Source: a virus
Strand: one strand, 5' to 3'
DNA: 43,807 bases
Virus record (IMG/VR): IMGVR_UViG_3300037247_001368
Coordinates: 1 to 43,807 of that record
Positions 36,492-43,807 of this stretch are shown here, piece by piece; position 1 is the stretch's first letter, and every line of letters begins with the position of its first letter. The position numbers were made by a program, and so were the translations under genes. Below the pieces are notes generated by a model. The model did not search any database. It was given only the letters and a program-made list of their open reading frames with translations, and had not been told where the DNA came from.

Positions 36492-38597
36492 GTGGCCGAC
36501 CTTCCCTTCCAAATCATCGTTCGCGACAATGGCTCGGTCGTCGTGCGGCGTTTCGGCCAGGGGGTCGAGGGGGCCAGCCGGACGACGCAGCGCAGCGCCC
36601 GCAGAATGACCCGTGCTTTTAGAGGGGTCGGCCGCGGGATACGTCGCCTGCCGGGCCTCATCTTCAACGTCAGAAACGCGCTCATAGGCCTCGGCGGCGC
36701 GCTCGTCATCCGGTCGATCGTGGGGGCCGGGGACGTCGTCGAACGGGCGCGCGCGCGGCTCATCGGCCTGAGAGGCGGGATCGAAGGGGCGAACCGCGCG
36801 TTCGACTTCTTCCAAAGGGTCGCCGGGAAAGTCGCCTTCAGCCTGGAAGACGTGATCGAGGCCGGCGTCGCCCTCGAGGCGTTCGGCGCGAGGTCCGAAG
36901 ACACTCTTGAAGCCGTGACCGACCTCGCGGGGTTCATGGGGGTGAGGGTTCCCGAGGCGGCGGCGGCCTTCGGCCGGGCCTTCGCCGGCGGCGCCGGCGC
37001 GGCGGACATCCTCCGCGAGCGCGGTGTCCTGACGCTCGTGAGCCTCCGGACCGGGATCGACGATCTGACGAAACTCTCTCTGCCGGAGTTCAGAAAGGCG
37101 CTTCTGACGGCGATGGTGGACCCGACCGGTCCGATCGCGAATGCGGCTCAACGGCTCGCCGAGACCTGGCAGGGCGTCGTCTCGTTCCTGAGCGACGCAT
37201 TCTTCCGCCTCCGCCAGCAATTGTTCGAGGCGGGGGTCGGTGATCTGCTCAAGGACATCGTCCGCACGCTCACGACGCTCCTCAACTCGCTCGTCGACGC
37301 CGTGTCAGAAAATCGGGACGCGATCCGCACGTTCTTCGACGGCCTTCGTTCGCTGTTGCCGACGGCAAACGACCTTGTCAACAGGTTTGAGAATCTCGCG
37401 CAATTCTTCGTCTCGATCCTGCCGCAGGCGCTGTTGAAGACCAACATCTTCTTCATCAAGACCTTCCGGGACATCGCCGCGTTCGTCACGCCGTTCATCA
37501 ACTCCATCGTGAACGCCTTTCTCGTCGGCTTCGCGAGGATCCTCGACGCGGTGGCCGAGACTGCCAGAGGATTCGCGAGGCTCGTCTTACAGACGGGCCC
37601 CATCCTCAGCAAGTTCCTCGGGGTGACGCTGGATCAAACGCTGGACCTGGCGCGCGGCTTGGTCGACGTCTCCGGAGCCATCAAAAGGGTCGGACGCAGC
37701 CTCGTGGAATCGACCGAGGGCCCGTCGCTCCTCGACGAGGCGGTCGGCGGGCTCAACCTCGCGCTGTCCGGCACGGAGACCATCCTCGGCAAGGTCGAAG
37801 GACGAGCGAAAAGCCTCAGCGACTTTTTCATCCAGCTCCGCGCGTCGATCCTCCGGATCGAAACCGGCGCGACCGACGCGGGGGTGGCCCTGATCAAGCT
37901 CGACCCGATCTTCACGAGGCTCAGGACCGGACTCGCCGTCCAGGCGGTCTTCGCGCCCTTCCGCGATCTGACGCCGGAGTCGATCGACCAGATCAACACC
38001 CTTCTCGACATGGTCACCGAGCGGCAGCAGGAGCGCATTCTCGAGGACCTCAATCGGGCGGAGCTCGCGAAGGAGAAGCGCGTTGAGTTCGTTCAGGACG
38101 AGGTTTCCCGGATCCTCTCGATCCGCCAGGTCCTGCGCGACGGCTCGGTTCGGCTGTTGGGTGCGATCGCTCAGTTCGCCGAGACGCAGGGCGAGAAGTC
38201 GTTCAAGATCGCCCAGGCGTTTCAGATCGCCGAGGCGATCACGGCCGGGATCCTCGCGGTCCAGCGGGCTCTCGCGTCGCCCCCTGGCCCCCCGTTCACG
38301 ATCCCGCTCGCCGCAGCGATCGCGATCCAGACCGCGGCGAACGTGCAGCGAATCCGTTCAACCCGGCCCGGCGGGGGCGCCGGGATCGCAGCGCCCAGCG
38401 GAGGAGGCGGAGTCCCGGGCGGCGGAGCTCCCGGCGCCGTCGGCGCCCCGGTCGAGGTGGCGGCCGCAGCAGGCCCGAACATCACCGTCATCGTCGAAGG
38501 TGGTCTGATCGGCGACCAGAGCGAAGCGGCCATGAGGATCGCCGATCTCGTGCGGGAAGCCCTGGGCGACGGCGGCCAGATAGAGGTGATAGCCTAA
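36492..38597 (+). CDS. Tape measure protein
   Basis: 701 residues from a GTG. Sets tail length by spanning the tube during assembly. Helical and hydrophobic in the middle (NALIGLGGALVIRSIVGAG, FINSIVNAFLVGFARILDAV), with a Gly/Ala/Pro-rich C-terminal region (GGGAGIAAPSGGGGVPGGGA) and a final NITVIVEGGLIGD typical of these proteins. By the usual ~1.5 angstrom per residue this would imply a tail near 100 nm. Follows the chaperone genes as expected; stop overlaps the next ATG by one base. Confidence 0.85.
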   Translation: MADLPFQIIVRDNGSVVVRRFGQGVEGASRTTQRSARRMTRAFRGVGRGIRRLPGLIFNVRNALIGLGGALVIRSIVGAGDVVERARARLIGLRGGIEGANRAFDFFQRVAGKVAFSLEDVIEAGVALEAFGARSEDTLEAVTDLAGFMGVRVPEAAAAFGRAFAGGAGAADILRERGVLTLVSLRTGIDDLTKLSLPEFRKALLTAMVDPTGPIANAAQRLAETWQGVVSFLSDAFFRLRQQLFEAGVGDLLKDIVRTLTTLLNSLVDAVSENRDAIRTFFDGLRSLLPTANDLVNRFENLAQFFVSILPQALLKTNIFFIKTFRDIAAFVTPFINSIVNAFLVGFARILDAVAETARGFARLVLQTGPILSKFLGVTLDQTLDLARGLVDVSGAIKRVGRSLVESTEGPSLLDEAVGGLNLALSGTETILGKVEGRAKSLSDFFIQLRASILRIETGATDAGVALIKLDPIFTRLRTGLAVQAVFAPFRDLTPESIDQINTLLDMVTERQQERILEDLNRAELAKEKRVEFVQDEVSRILSIRQVLRDGSVRLLGAIAQFAETQGEKSFKIAQAFQIAEAITAGILAVQRALASPPGPPFTIPLAAAIAIQTAANVQRIRSTRPGGGAGIAAPSGGGGVPGGGAPGAVGAPVEVAAAAGPNITVIVEGGLIGDQSEAAMRIADLVREALGDGGQIEVIA

Positions 38598-39442
38598 TGG
38601 GTGTTCCCCTGTTCGGAGCCAACAGCCGGCTCGACATCGACACGGTCACGGCCGGCAGCGTGCCCGTCCCGGGTTTTCCCTTGAGCAACCTTTTCGACGA
38701 TCGGTCCTTCACGGTCTTCAAGACACAGGCCACGCTGACGAGCATGACGATCAACACCAACGCCGGCGCCACCGGCATCGCCGACGTGGACTACTTCTTC
38801 CTGGCGGGCCACGACCTGAACGACCCCGCAAAAGACGGGCTTGGGGCCGTCAAACTGGAGTTTGAGGCGAGCAACGATGGTATCGGCTTTGCCAATATCT
38901 TCACGGTGACGCCTTCGGACAACAAGATCATCGCCCGGTCGTTCCCGCAGGTGAAGCTCTTCACCGTGCTGCCTCGGTTCTTCCGCATTGTCCTGTCCCG
39001 CGCCGCGGCCTTCCAGGCGAGCCTCGGCGAAATGCAATGGGGCAAAGGCGTCAGGCCGCCGCTCGGCTTTGCGGTCGGCTTCGATCCCGACGATCAACGG
39101 GTGATGGCGCGGTTCAACCGGACCCAGGTCGGCAACCTGGTGGGGAGCACGGTAAACTTCATTCAGCGTCAAGCCGAGATCAACTTCCCGCGCATCGAGG
39201 ACAGCTTCGTCTCCGGCGTCAGCGTCGGAGACTTCAAGGACTTCTGGGACAACCACGCCCGGCTGCTCAAGCCGTTCCTGTTCCTGTGGAATTCGGTTCA
39301 GCTCGCGACGGACGTCACCAACGAGAAGCAGGCGTTCTGGGCGATGGTCGATCCGGGCGGCGGGATTCAGCGCCCCCTGGTGACGCAGGTGGACGTGGGA
39401 TTTCGTGACCTCCGCTTTCGCATCCTGGGCGAGGACAATTGA
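38597..39442 (+). CDS. Distal tail-like protein
   Basis: 281 residues from an ATG overlapping the previous stop. Beta-rich with a discoidin-like opening (LSNLFDDRSFTVFKTQATL, DYFFLAGHDLND, RFFRIVLSRA) and a second region WGKGVRPPLGFAVGFDPD, FKDFWDNHARLLKPF. Located right after the tape measure, the normal place for the distal tail (Dit) protein that forms the baseplate centre. Assignment by position and pattern. Confidence 0.65.
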   Translation: MGVPLFGANSRLDIDTVTAGSVPVPGFPLSNLFDDRSFTVFKTQATLTSMTINTNAGATGIADVDYFFLAGHDLNDPAKDGLGAVKLEFEASNDGIGFANIFTVTPSDNKIIARSFPQVKLFTVLPRFFRIVLSRAAAFQASLGEMQWGKGVRPPLGFAVGFDPDDQRVMARFNRTQVGNLVGSTVNFIQRQAEINFPRIEDSFVSGVSVGDFKDFWDNHARLLKPFLFLWNSVQLATDVTNEKQAFWAMVDPGGGIQRPLVTQVDVGFRDLRFRILGEDN

Positions 39443-39445
39443 CCG

Positions 39446-41869
39446 ATGCCCGGCCCGCAGTCCAGACAGGAGGTTTTCGTCGCGGCCGTCGTCCTCACAG
39501 GCGACATCGCCGGATCGCAGACCTTCCATTTCAGCCCGAAGGAGGCCCCGGCGGTCAACCTGCAGCTCGGCCTCGACGTGCGGCCCTACCTGCTCTCCTT
39601 CTCCGGCCGGCAGACGCGGATCGACCCGGACAAGGCGCTCACGCAGCGGGCGCGGGTCACTCTGAGGCTCGCCGACGACGACGCCCCCCCCGACTTCGAC
39701 AGCACGGTCTTCACCACGTTCAAGGGCGGCAGCTTCTGGCGACGGTTCGTGGTGGCGCAGCCGGACTTCATCGGCTCGGCGATCGAGGTGCGGCGCGGTG
39801 CCCTGCCGCTGACGACGTTCGGCGCCATGGCCCTGATCTTCAAGGGACGCGTGGAGAGTATCGACTTTGCGAACGACGGCTCGGTTTCGTTGGTCGCCAA
39901 GGACGTGCTCGCCCTGCAAGACCGCCTCGTGCCCGCCAAGATCAGCGACAGCAACCTGCTCAACGGAGGCATCGGTGCGCAAGCCTCCCCGATCACGGTC
40001 GACGATGCGTCGGAGGTGACGGACCCGGCCACCTTGCCGAGCAAGGACTTGTTTCCAATCACGATTCGGCTGCAACCCGATTCGATTCCCTTCACGCTCG
40101 CCGGCGCTTCCTGGACCGCAACCACGCGCCTGATCGTGGAAGCCAATGCGTTTGTGGGCTACACGTTCGTAGAGGGCGACCAGATTTTTCTCGTGCACGC
40201 GAGCATCACGAACCGCCTCTACAAGATCGCGGGGAAGGTCTCGGACAGCTCGATCGTGATGGAAGAGAGCATCTTTGCGAGCGATCTGACGAGCGTCCTG
40301 AGCCGAGCCGCCGAGGACGTCATCATTCGCAAGGTGGACACGGCCCTCGACGAGCTGACGGTGCAGGAGAATTTCGCCACGAAGACGGAAGACTTCTCGG
40401 ACAGCACGTGGGTTAAAAGCGGCGTCACCGTGACTCCAAACGCGGCGGCGGGACCTTTCGGGACCGCCCGCGCGGACCTGTTGGCCTTTGCTTCCGCGGG
40501 AGATTTCATCGAACAGGACACGGGAGAGCTTGCGGCTGGCATCGCCTGGGACGGTTCGGTCTGGCTCAAGCGTTCGCTCAACGCCACGGCCGACGGCCCG
40601 ATAACCATCATAATACGGAACCCGGGTGCCACTTCGGCCTTCTCGCTTCAAGTCACCGTCACCGAGAATTGGCAACGGTTCGACGTGTCGGGAGTGTTGT
40701 TGAACGGCGTCGAGACGGTTGTCTTTCGCATTCAACGAGGGGGGTTCGACGAGGCCGAGGTGCTGGCCTTCGGGGTCTCGGTCGTGAAGGGGACGGCCCG
40801 CTCGTTCTACGCCGCGCGCAACGGCGGCGGCAGCGGGGGCGCGTCGGCGGGGCGTGGGGCCTTCGGCAGCACGGCCATCGCCCACGACGACGACACGCCC
40901 TTCGCCGAGGTCCTGGTGTACCGCCAGTTCCTGAATCCCGAGGATGGCGTTCACGTCGTCGTGGCCCTGCGCGACCTCGTCAACCGCGGCGAGATCGCCC
41001 TGGCCGACGTGGATCAGAGCAGCTTCGACACCGAATTCAACTTCATCGGCGACAGCCTGGTCAAGCGGGCCGGCCGGATCGCGATCACCGAACCGAAACG
41101 CCTGAAAGAGCACGTCAAGGCGGTGAGCCAGCAGGGGATGCTCGATTTGTGGGTGAGCGAGACGGGTAAGGTGACGACCCGGTTCAATTTTCGCCAGACG
41201 TTGCCCGGCGCCACGGTCCAGAGCTTCACGCACGAGGCGAACGTCCTGTTCCGCGCGCTCTCGGTGCGCAACAACGCCGAGAGCCGGATCACGCGCATCT
41301 TCGTCTTCTTCGATCCGAAGATTTCGGACGCCAAGGACGACCCGACCCAATACAATAGCTCCGTCGTGAAGGCCAACCTCCCGGTGGAGGCGGCGAGCGG
41401 GACGAAGGCGCGGCGTATCTTTGCGGACTGGCTGTTCCGCCAGGGCGACGCGGTGGCCTTGGCCGGCCGGCTGCTCGGCCGGTTCGTCCGGGGCGCCCGC
41501 CTGCTGTCGGTTCAGCTCGACATGTCCGACGAGCCGGACTTCACCGTGGGCGACGTGATCGCGGTCGACACGCCCGACGTGCTCTCGGTCGGCACGAGCG
41601 GCTCGACGGTGCGCAAGGCGGTCCTGTGGCAGGTGACCCAGCGCAGCCACCGGCGGTCAGACGGCCGCGTCGCCGTCGAGGCCCTGGAGACGAGCGGGCT
41701 CAAATACGCGATCATCTCCCCGGACGAGGACCTCGAGACTTCGCCGGACCCGTTTCCCGATTTTGTGGATGCGAGCGACGCGGAAAGGCAGTACGCTTTC
41801 ATCGGCGACGCGAACAACGAGTTGACGGACACCGGCGGGGAGAAGGTCGAGGGGTACTTCATCCTATGA
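39446..41869 (+). CDS. Tail tip/baseplate hub protein with carbohydrate-binding-like insertion
   Basis: 807 residues. The start (QEVFVAAVVLTGDIAGSQTF) and the late part (VSETGKVTTRFNFRQTLPGA, RITRIFVFFDPKI, QLDMSDEPDFTVGDVIAVDT) follow the hub layout seen in tail-tip proteins. Residues ~305-450 (EDFSDSTWVKSGVTVTPN, GPFGTARADLL, DGSVWLKRS, ENWQRFDVSGV) form a separate jelly-roll module of the carbohydrate-binding type. The insertion may touch surface glycans. No peptidoglycan hydrolase motif is evident. Confidence 0.72.
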   Translation: MPGPQSRQEVFVAAVVLTGDIAGSQTFHFSPKEAPAVNLQLGLDVRPYLLSFSGRQTRIDPDKALTQRARVTLRLADDDAPPDFDSTVFTTFKGGSFWRRFVVAQPDFIGSAIEVRRGALPLTTFGAMALIFKGRVESIDFANDGSVSLVAKDVLALQDRLVPAKISDSNLLNGGIGAQASPITVDDASEVTDPATLPSKDLFPITIRLQPDSIPFTLAGASWTATTRLIVEANAFVGYTFVEGDQIFLVHASITNRLYKIAGKVSDSSIVMEESIFASDLTSVLSRAAEDVIIRKVDTALDELTVQENFATKTEDFSDSTWVKSGVTVTPNAAAGPFGTARADLLAFASAGDFIEQDTGELAAGIAWDGSVWLKRSLNATADGPITIIIRNPGATSAFSLQVTVTENWQRFDVSGVLLNGVETVVFRIQRGGFDEAEVLAFGVSVVKGTARSFYAARNGGGSGGASAGRGAFGSTAIAHDDDTPFAEVLVYRQFLNPEDGVHVVVALRDLVNRGEIALADVDQSSFDTEFNFIGDSLVKRAGRIAITEPKRLKEHVKAVSQQGMLDLWVSETGKVTTRFNFRQTLPGATVQSFTHEANVLFRALSVRNNAESRITRIFVFFDPKISDAKDDPTQYNSSVVKANLPVEAASGTKARRIFADWLFRQGDAVALAGRLLGRFVRGARLLSVQLDMSDEPDFTVGDVIAVDTPDVLSVGTSGSTVRKAVLWQVTQRSHRRSDGRVAVEALETSGLKYAIISPDEDLETSPDPFPDFVDASDAERQYAFIGDANNELTDTGGEKVEGYFIL

Positions 41870-42174
41870 GCAGGATCATGGACGTTCGGAAGATGGGCGT
41901 GACCGTCTCGCGTGAGGAGATCGGGCGCCAGGCGAGCGCCAAGGTCGGGGCGTTCCATCCCGAGGTGCGGGTGCGCTGCCCGCTCGTGGACTTCGCGCTC
42001 ATACAGTGCGCGCGCTGTTTGGAGTGCTACTATTTCGGTGGCGTCCGCAACCGGGTCATCATCGGGGCAATTCAAAATCAGGAGCCGCGGGGAGCGGCGC
42101 GGACGTACATGATCGAGTGCACGCACCCGATCACGCGTGCCCTGATCTACGTGCCCCAGGCAGGAGGCGAATAA
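41866..42174 (+). CDS. Small Cys-rich tail-module protein
   Basis: 102 residues in an ATGA overlap with the tail-tip gene. VRCPLVDFALIQCARCLECYYF and IECTHP give five cysteines, including CARCLEC, a likely metal site. Position suggests a small baseplate component or assembly factor. No family recognised. Confidence 0.6.
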   Translation: MSRIMDVRKMGVTVSREEIGRQASAKVGAFHPEVRVRCPLVDFALIQCARCLECYYFGGVRNRVIIGAIQNQEPRGAARTYMIECTHPITRALIYVPQAGGE

Positions 42175-42813
42175 ATGGCCGCGCCAGCCGCCTCGTTCAC
42201 CGTCATCCCGCTTTCGGACATCGACCCCGACTCGCCGCTGACGACCGGCCTGATGGTCAGCATCCGAGACAACGCGGAGAACGTCTTCGCGCAGCTCGTC
42301 GGAGACCCCGTCGGTTCGCCGACGTTCACGCCCGCGGCGGAGCACGACCACGACGGGGTGAACAGCAAGACCGTTGACGGCGCCAACCTGGTTTTAATCG
42401 AGCGAAAGGAGATCGCCGCCGACGCCAACACCGTTGATTTCGCCGCCACGCTTGATGGTGATACGGAAAAAGTTTACATGCTTGTTGGGCGCTTTTTTGA
42501 TCCAGGTTCAACATCCTCGAAGTACCTACTCCGCGCAAATGGAGCCGCGACTGGTATCGACCTGACGGTTATTCGGGGCGCCGGCGTGGCTCCAATGTCT
42601 TTCATGGCGATCATTCATGCGCTGCGCACCGTGCAGACCATATCCGTCGAACTTGCCGTCGTGTCTATGTCCATAGCTGCTACGCCTGGCGTAGTCGGTG
42701 GGACGACATCGCTCGGAGCTAACCTGACTTCGCTTGGAATCGTTGATGGGATCGGTCCGGCCGACATCAAAAAGGGCTCCGAATTTACCCTGTATCGACT
42801 GAGGCAAAGCTAA
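42175..42813 (+). CDS. Tail fibre / receptor-binding-like protein
   Basis: 212 residues, ATG behind AGGAGGCGAATAA. FTVIPLSDIDPDSPLTTGLM with SIRDNAENVFAQLVG and AAEHDHDGVNSKTVDG is a repeated phrase of phage tail-end structural proteins. The rest is beta-rich with a small hydrophobic variable part. Base use in the second half is less GC-rich than the neighbours (for example ACATGCTTGTTGGGCGC), hinting at a swapped module. Confidence 0.62.
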   Translation: MAAPAASFTVIPLSDIDPDSPLTTGLMVSIRDNAENVFAQLVGDPVGSPTFTPAAEHDHDGVNSKTVDGANLVLIERKEIAADANTVDFAATLDGDTEKVYMLVGRFFDPGSTSSKYLLRANGAATGIDLTVIRGAGVAPMSFMAIIHALRTVQTISVELAVVSMSIAATPGVVGGTTSLGANLTSLGIVDGIGPADIKKGSEFTLYRLRQS

Positions 42814-42815
42814 CC

Positions 42816-43184
42816 ATGCCGACACTCGACTTCCATCTGGACGACCGGAGCCCGTTCGAGCGGACATTCCGGCTTTCGAAGGGGGCGACCCTGCCAAAGC
42901 TAGAGCTACGTCTGCTCGACGGCGCGACGGCGGCCAACATCACCGGCGCGGCGGTCACGTTTTCGATGGACGACGAGGCGGGCGTGGCCAAGGTCACAGA
43001 CCAAGCCGGCGCGATCGTCGTCCCCGCAACGGACGGCAAGTTCGAATATGCCTGGGCCGCGGCCGACGTCGACACCGAGGGGCGCTTTTTCGGCCAGTTC
43101 AAGCTCGTGATCGGTGGCGTGCAACACCTCGTGCCGAACAATTCCGCTCAGAAGCTGCGGATCGAGATCGGCCCGGCGGTCTGA
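42816..43184 (+). CDS. BppU N-terminal-type baseplate protein
   Basis: 122 residues. FHLDDRSPFERTFRLSKGAT, LELRLLDG, TGAAVTFSMDDEAG, GKFEYAWAAADVDTEGRFFG and LRIEIG follow the Ig-like domain at the N-terminus of baseplate upper proteins, which anchor receptor-binding trimers. Short: only this domain is present. Relates in style to the first domain of the 3625-4866 protein. Confidence 0.65.
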   Translation: MPTLDFHLDDRSPFERTFRLSKGATLPKLELRLLDGATAANITGAAVTFSMDDEAGVAKVTDQAGAIVVPATDGKFEYAWAAADVDTEGRFFGQFKLVIGGVQHLVPNNSAQKLRIEIGPAV

Positions 43185-43209
43185 TCGGGAGCTCGACCGC
43201 GATAATTTC

Positions 43210-43238
43210 GTGACAGTCGCACTCGCGCGCGGTATCAT
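43210..43238 (+). promoter_or_regulatory. Sigma70-like promoter within the tail module
   Basis: GTGACA at 43210-43215, 17-base spacer, TATCAT at 43233-43238, 27 bases before the next ATG. Confidence 0.6.
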
Positions 43239-43264
43239 TTCGCGCGGACGAAGGAGATTCAGCC

Positions 43265-43567
43265 ATGGCAGCCGGACCGATCACCGTCAAGGGCAAGTTC
43301 GCGACGATTGAGAGCGATGCGTCGGACAACACGATCACGTTCGGGCCGGGGGCCGACGCGGCCTTCATCGCCTGTAAATCCGGTGGACCGATCTTCGTCT
43401 CGTTGGAGCCGGGCACCGTCCAGGTTGACGGGCTGCAAGGCGGCGGCGTTCTCAAGCTGGACAACGGAGATTCGGCGCCGATCCCTCCGGGGACGAGGTC
43501 GATGAAGCACCATGCGACCGGCGGTGCCGGCGTCCTGTGGTACACGCCCGCGACTCTCGAAGAATAG
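43265..43567 (+). CDS. Hypothetical tail-module protein
   Basis: 100 residues, ATG behind GAAGGAGATTCAGCC and with its own promoter. Beta-rich, opening GPITVKGKFATIESDASDNT and a late hydrophobic PIPPGTRSMKHHATGG. Probably a virion component near the fibre; no family recognised. Confidence 0.6.
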   Translation: MAAGPITVKGKFATIESDASDNTITFGPGADAAFIACKSGGPIFVSLEPGTVQVDGLQGGGVLKLDNGDSAPIPPGTRSMKHHATGGAGVLWYTPATLEE

Positions 43568-43583
43568 CTGAGGAGATCCTTCG

Positions 43584-43807
43584 ATGCCTATCGCAGTTGG
43601 TGGGCCGGTCATCGGCTCGGCATTCTCCTCCTCTGGCCCTCCGGCCACTCACGTAGCCAGCCACCTTTCCGGCGGTACAGACGCACTTGGGACGGGTCTG
43701 GTCGAATCAACCATCAAACGAGTTCTCGAATCGGACGGTCCGACGACGCTCACGGTGGGGACGATAGTGGACGGCGAGTTCCTGAAGAGAGTGGGTTCGA
43801 CCATCGT
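43584..43807 (+). CDS. Tail fibre protein, 3'-truncated by the window
   Basis: At least 74 residues from ATG 43584 (GAGGAGATCC upstream). THVASHLSGGTDALGTG is the repeated HxxxHxxGGTDxL phrase of phage tail fibres. The gene runs off the right edge; the receptor-binding end is not in view. Confidence 0.7.
   Translation, partial: MPIAVGGPVIGSAFSSSGPPATHVASHLSGGTDALGTGLVESTIKRVLESDGPTTLTVGTIVDGEFLKRVGSTI

Noticed and set aside
38594-41650. Very long open frame on the minus strand (1018 codons)
   Set aside because: It lies opposite two convincing tail genes and reads as Arg/His/Asp-rich sequence with no family features; it results from GC-rich codon structure.
1-43807. tRNA genes, CRISPR arrays and insertion sequences
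   Set aside because: No cloverleaf, spaced repeat series or terminal inverted repeats with a transposase were noticed on reading both strands; a dedicated tRNA scan would be decisive.

Overview
This window is a GC-rich (roughly 60-65% by eye), densely packed segment of a tailed double-stranded DNA bacteriophage (Caudoviricetes). The evidence is a complete head-and-tail gene set: large terminase, portal, MuF-like head protein, protease/capsid, connectors, tail tube, frameshifted tail chaperones, tape measure and baseplate. The tape measure, tail tube and lack of sheath genes point to a long non-contractile (siphovirus) tail. All credible genes lie on the + strand, mostly with ATGA/GTGA stop-start overlaps and strong GGAGG ribosome binding sites, so the phage is read as long operons. 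The host cannot be named from the sequence; promoters look sigma70-like and several cores share a TAGACT -10 box. No lysis genes, DNA polymerase or tyrosine integrase are visible. The right end cuts a tail-fibre gene and the first gene may be cut at the left.

Layout. (1) 1-3561: recombination module with a RecB-like PD-(D/E)XK nuclease, a coiled-coil protein, small zinc-ribbon and membrane proteins, and a RusA-like resolvase. (2) 3566-4879: a self-contained cassette (promoter, structural/adhesin-like gene, terminator) placed between recombination and replication genes. (3) 4884-13012: a second unit with a structured leader, a replication-initiator-like protein and many small accessory genes, including an ASCH protein, a Gp37/Gp68-family three-Cys protein, an HhH-GPD DNA glycosylase and a Dam-type methyltransferase. 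(4) 13013-13745: a 733-base gene-free region with a strand-composition switch, direct repeats and a promoter, the best candidate control region or origin. (5) 13746-22631: an accessory region with a GHKL ATPase carrying a C-terminal HExxH metallopeptidase motif, a Spo11/topoisomerase VI A-like Toprim protein, a serine recombinase, a beta-class DNA methyltransferase between two small GKxxGxT paralogues, an RHH-like protein and a Clp-type AAA+ ATPase. (6) 22622-36488: packaging, head, neck and early tail genes, with a methyltransferase domain fused to a morphogenesis-type N-terminus and a 1011-residue protease-scaffold-capsid fusion. (7) 36492-43807: tape measure, distal tail, tail tip, adhesin-like proteins.

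The most unusual content is the pair formed by the GHKL ATPase/HExxH protein and the topoisomerase VI A-like protein, about 0.8 kb apart in one + strand run. Together they resemble the two halves of a type IIB topoisomerase, but the B-like half ends in a putative protease. Other notable points are the single-ORF protease/scaffold/capsid with an internal start and apparent leaderless promoter, the Clp-like AAA+ ATPase abutting the terminase, the capsid-module methyltransferase fusion, and a clear GGGAAAC -1 frameshift site in the tail chaperone gene.
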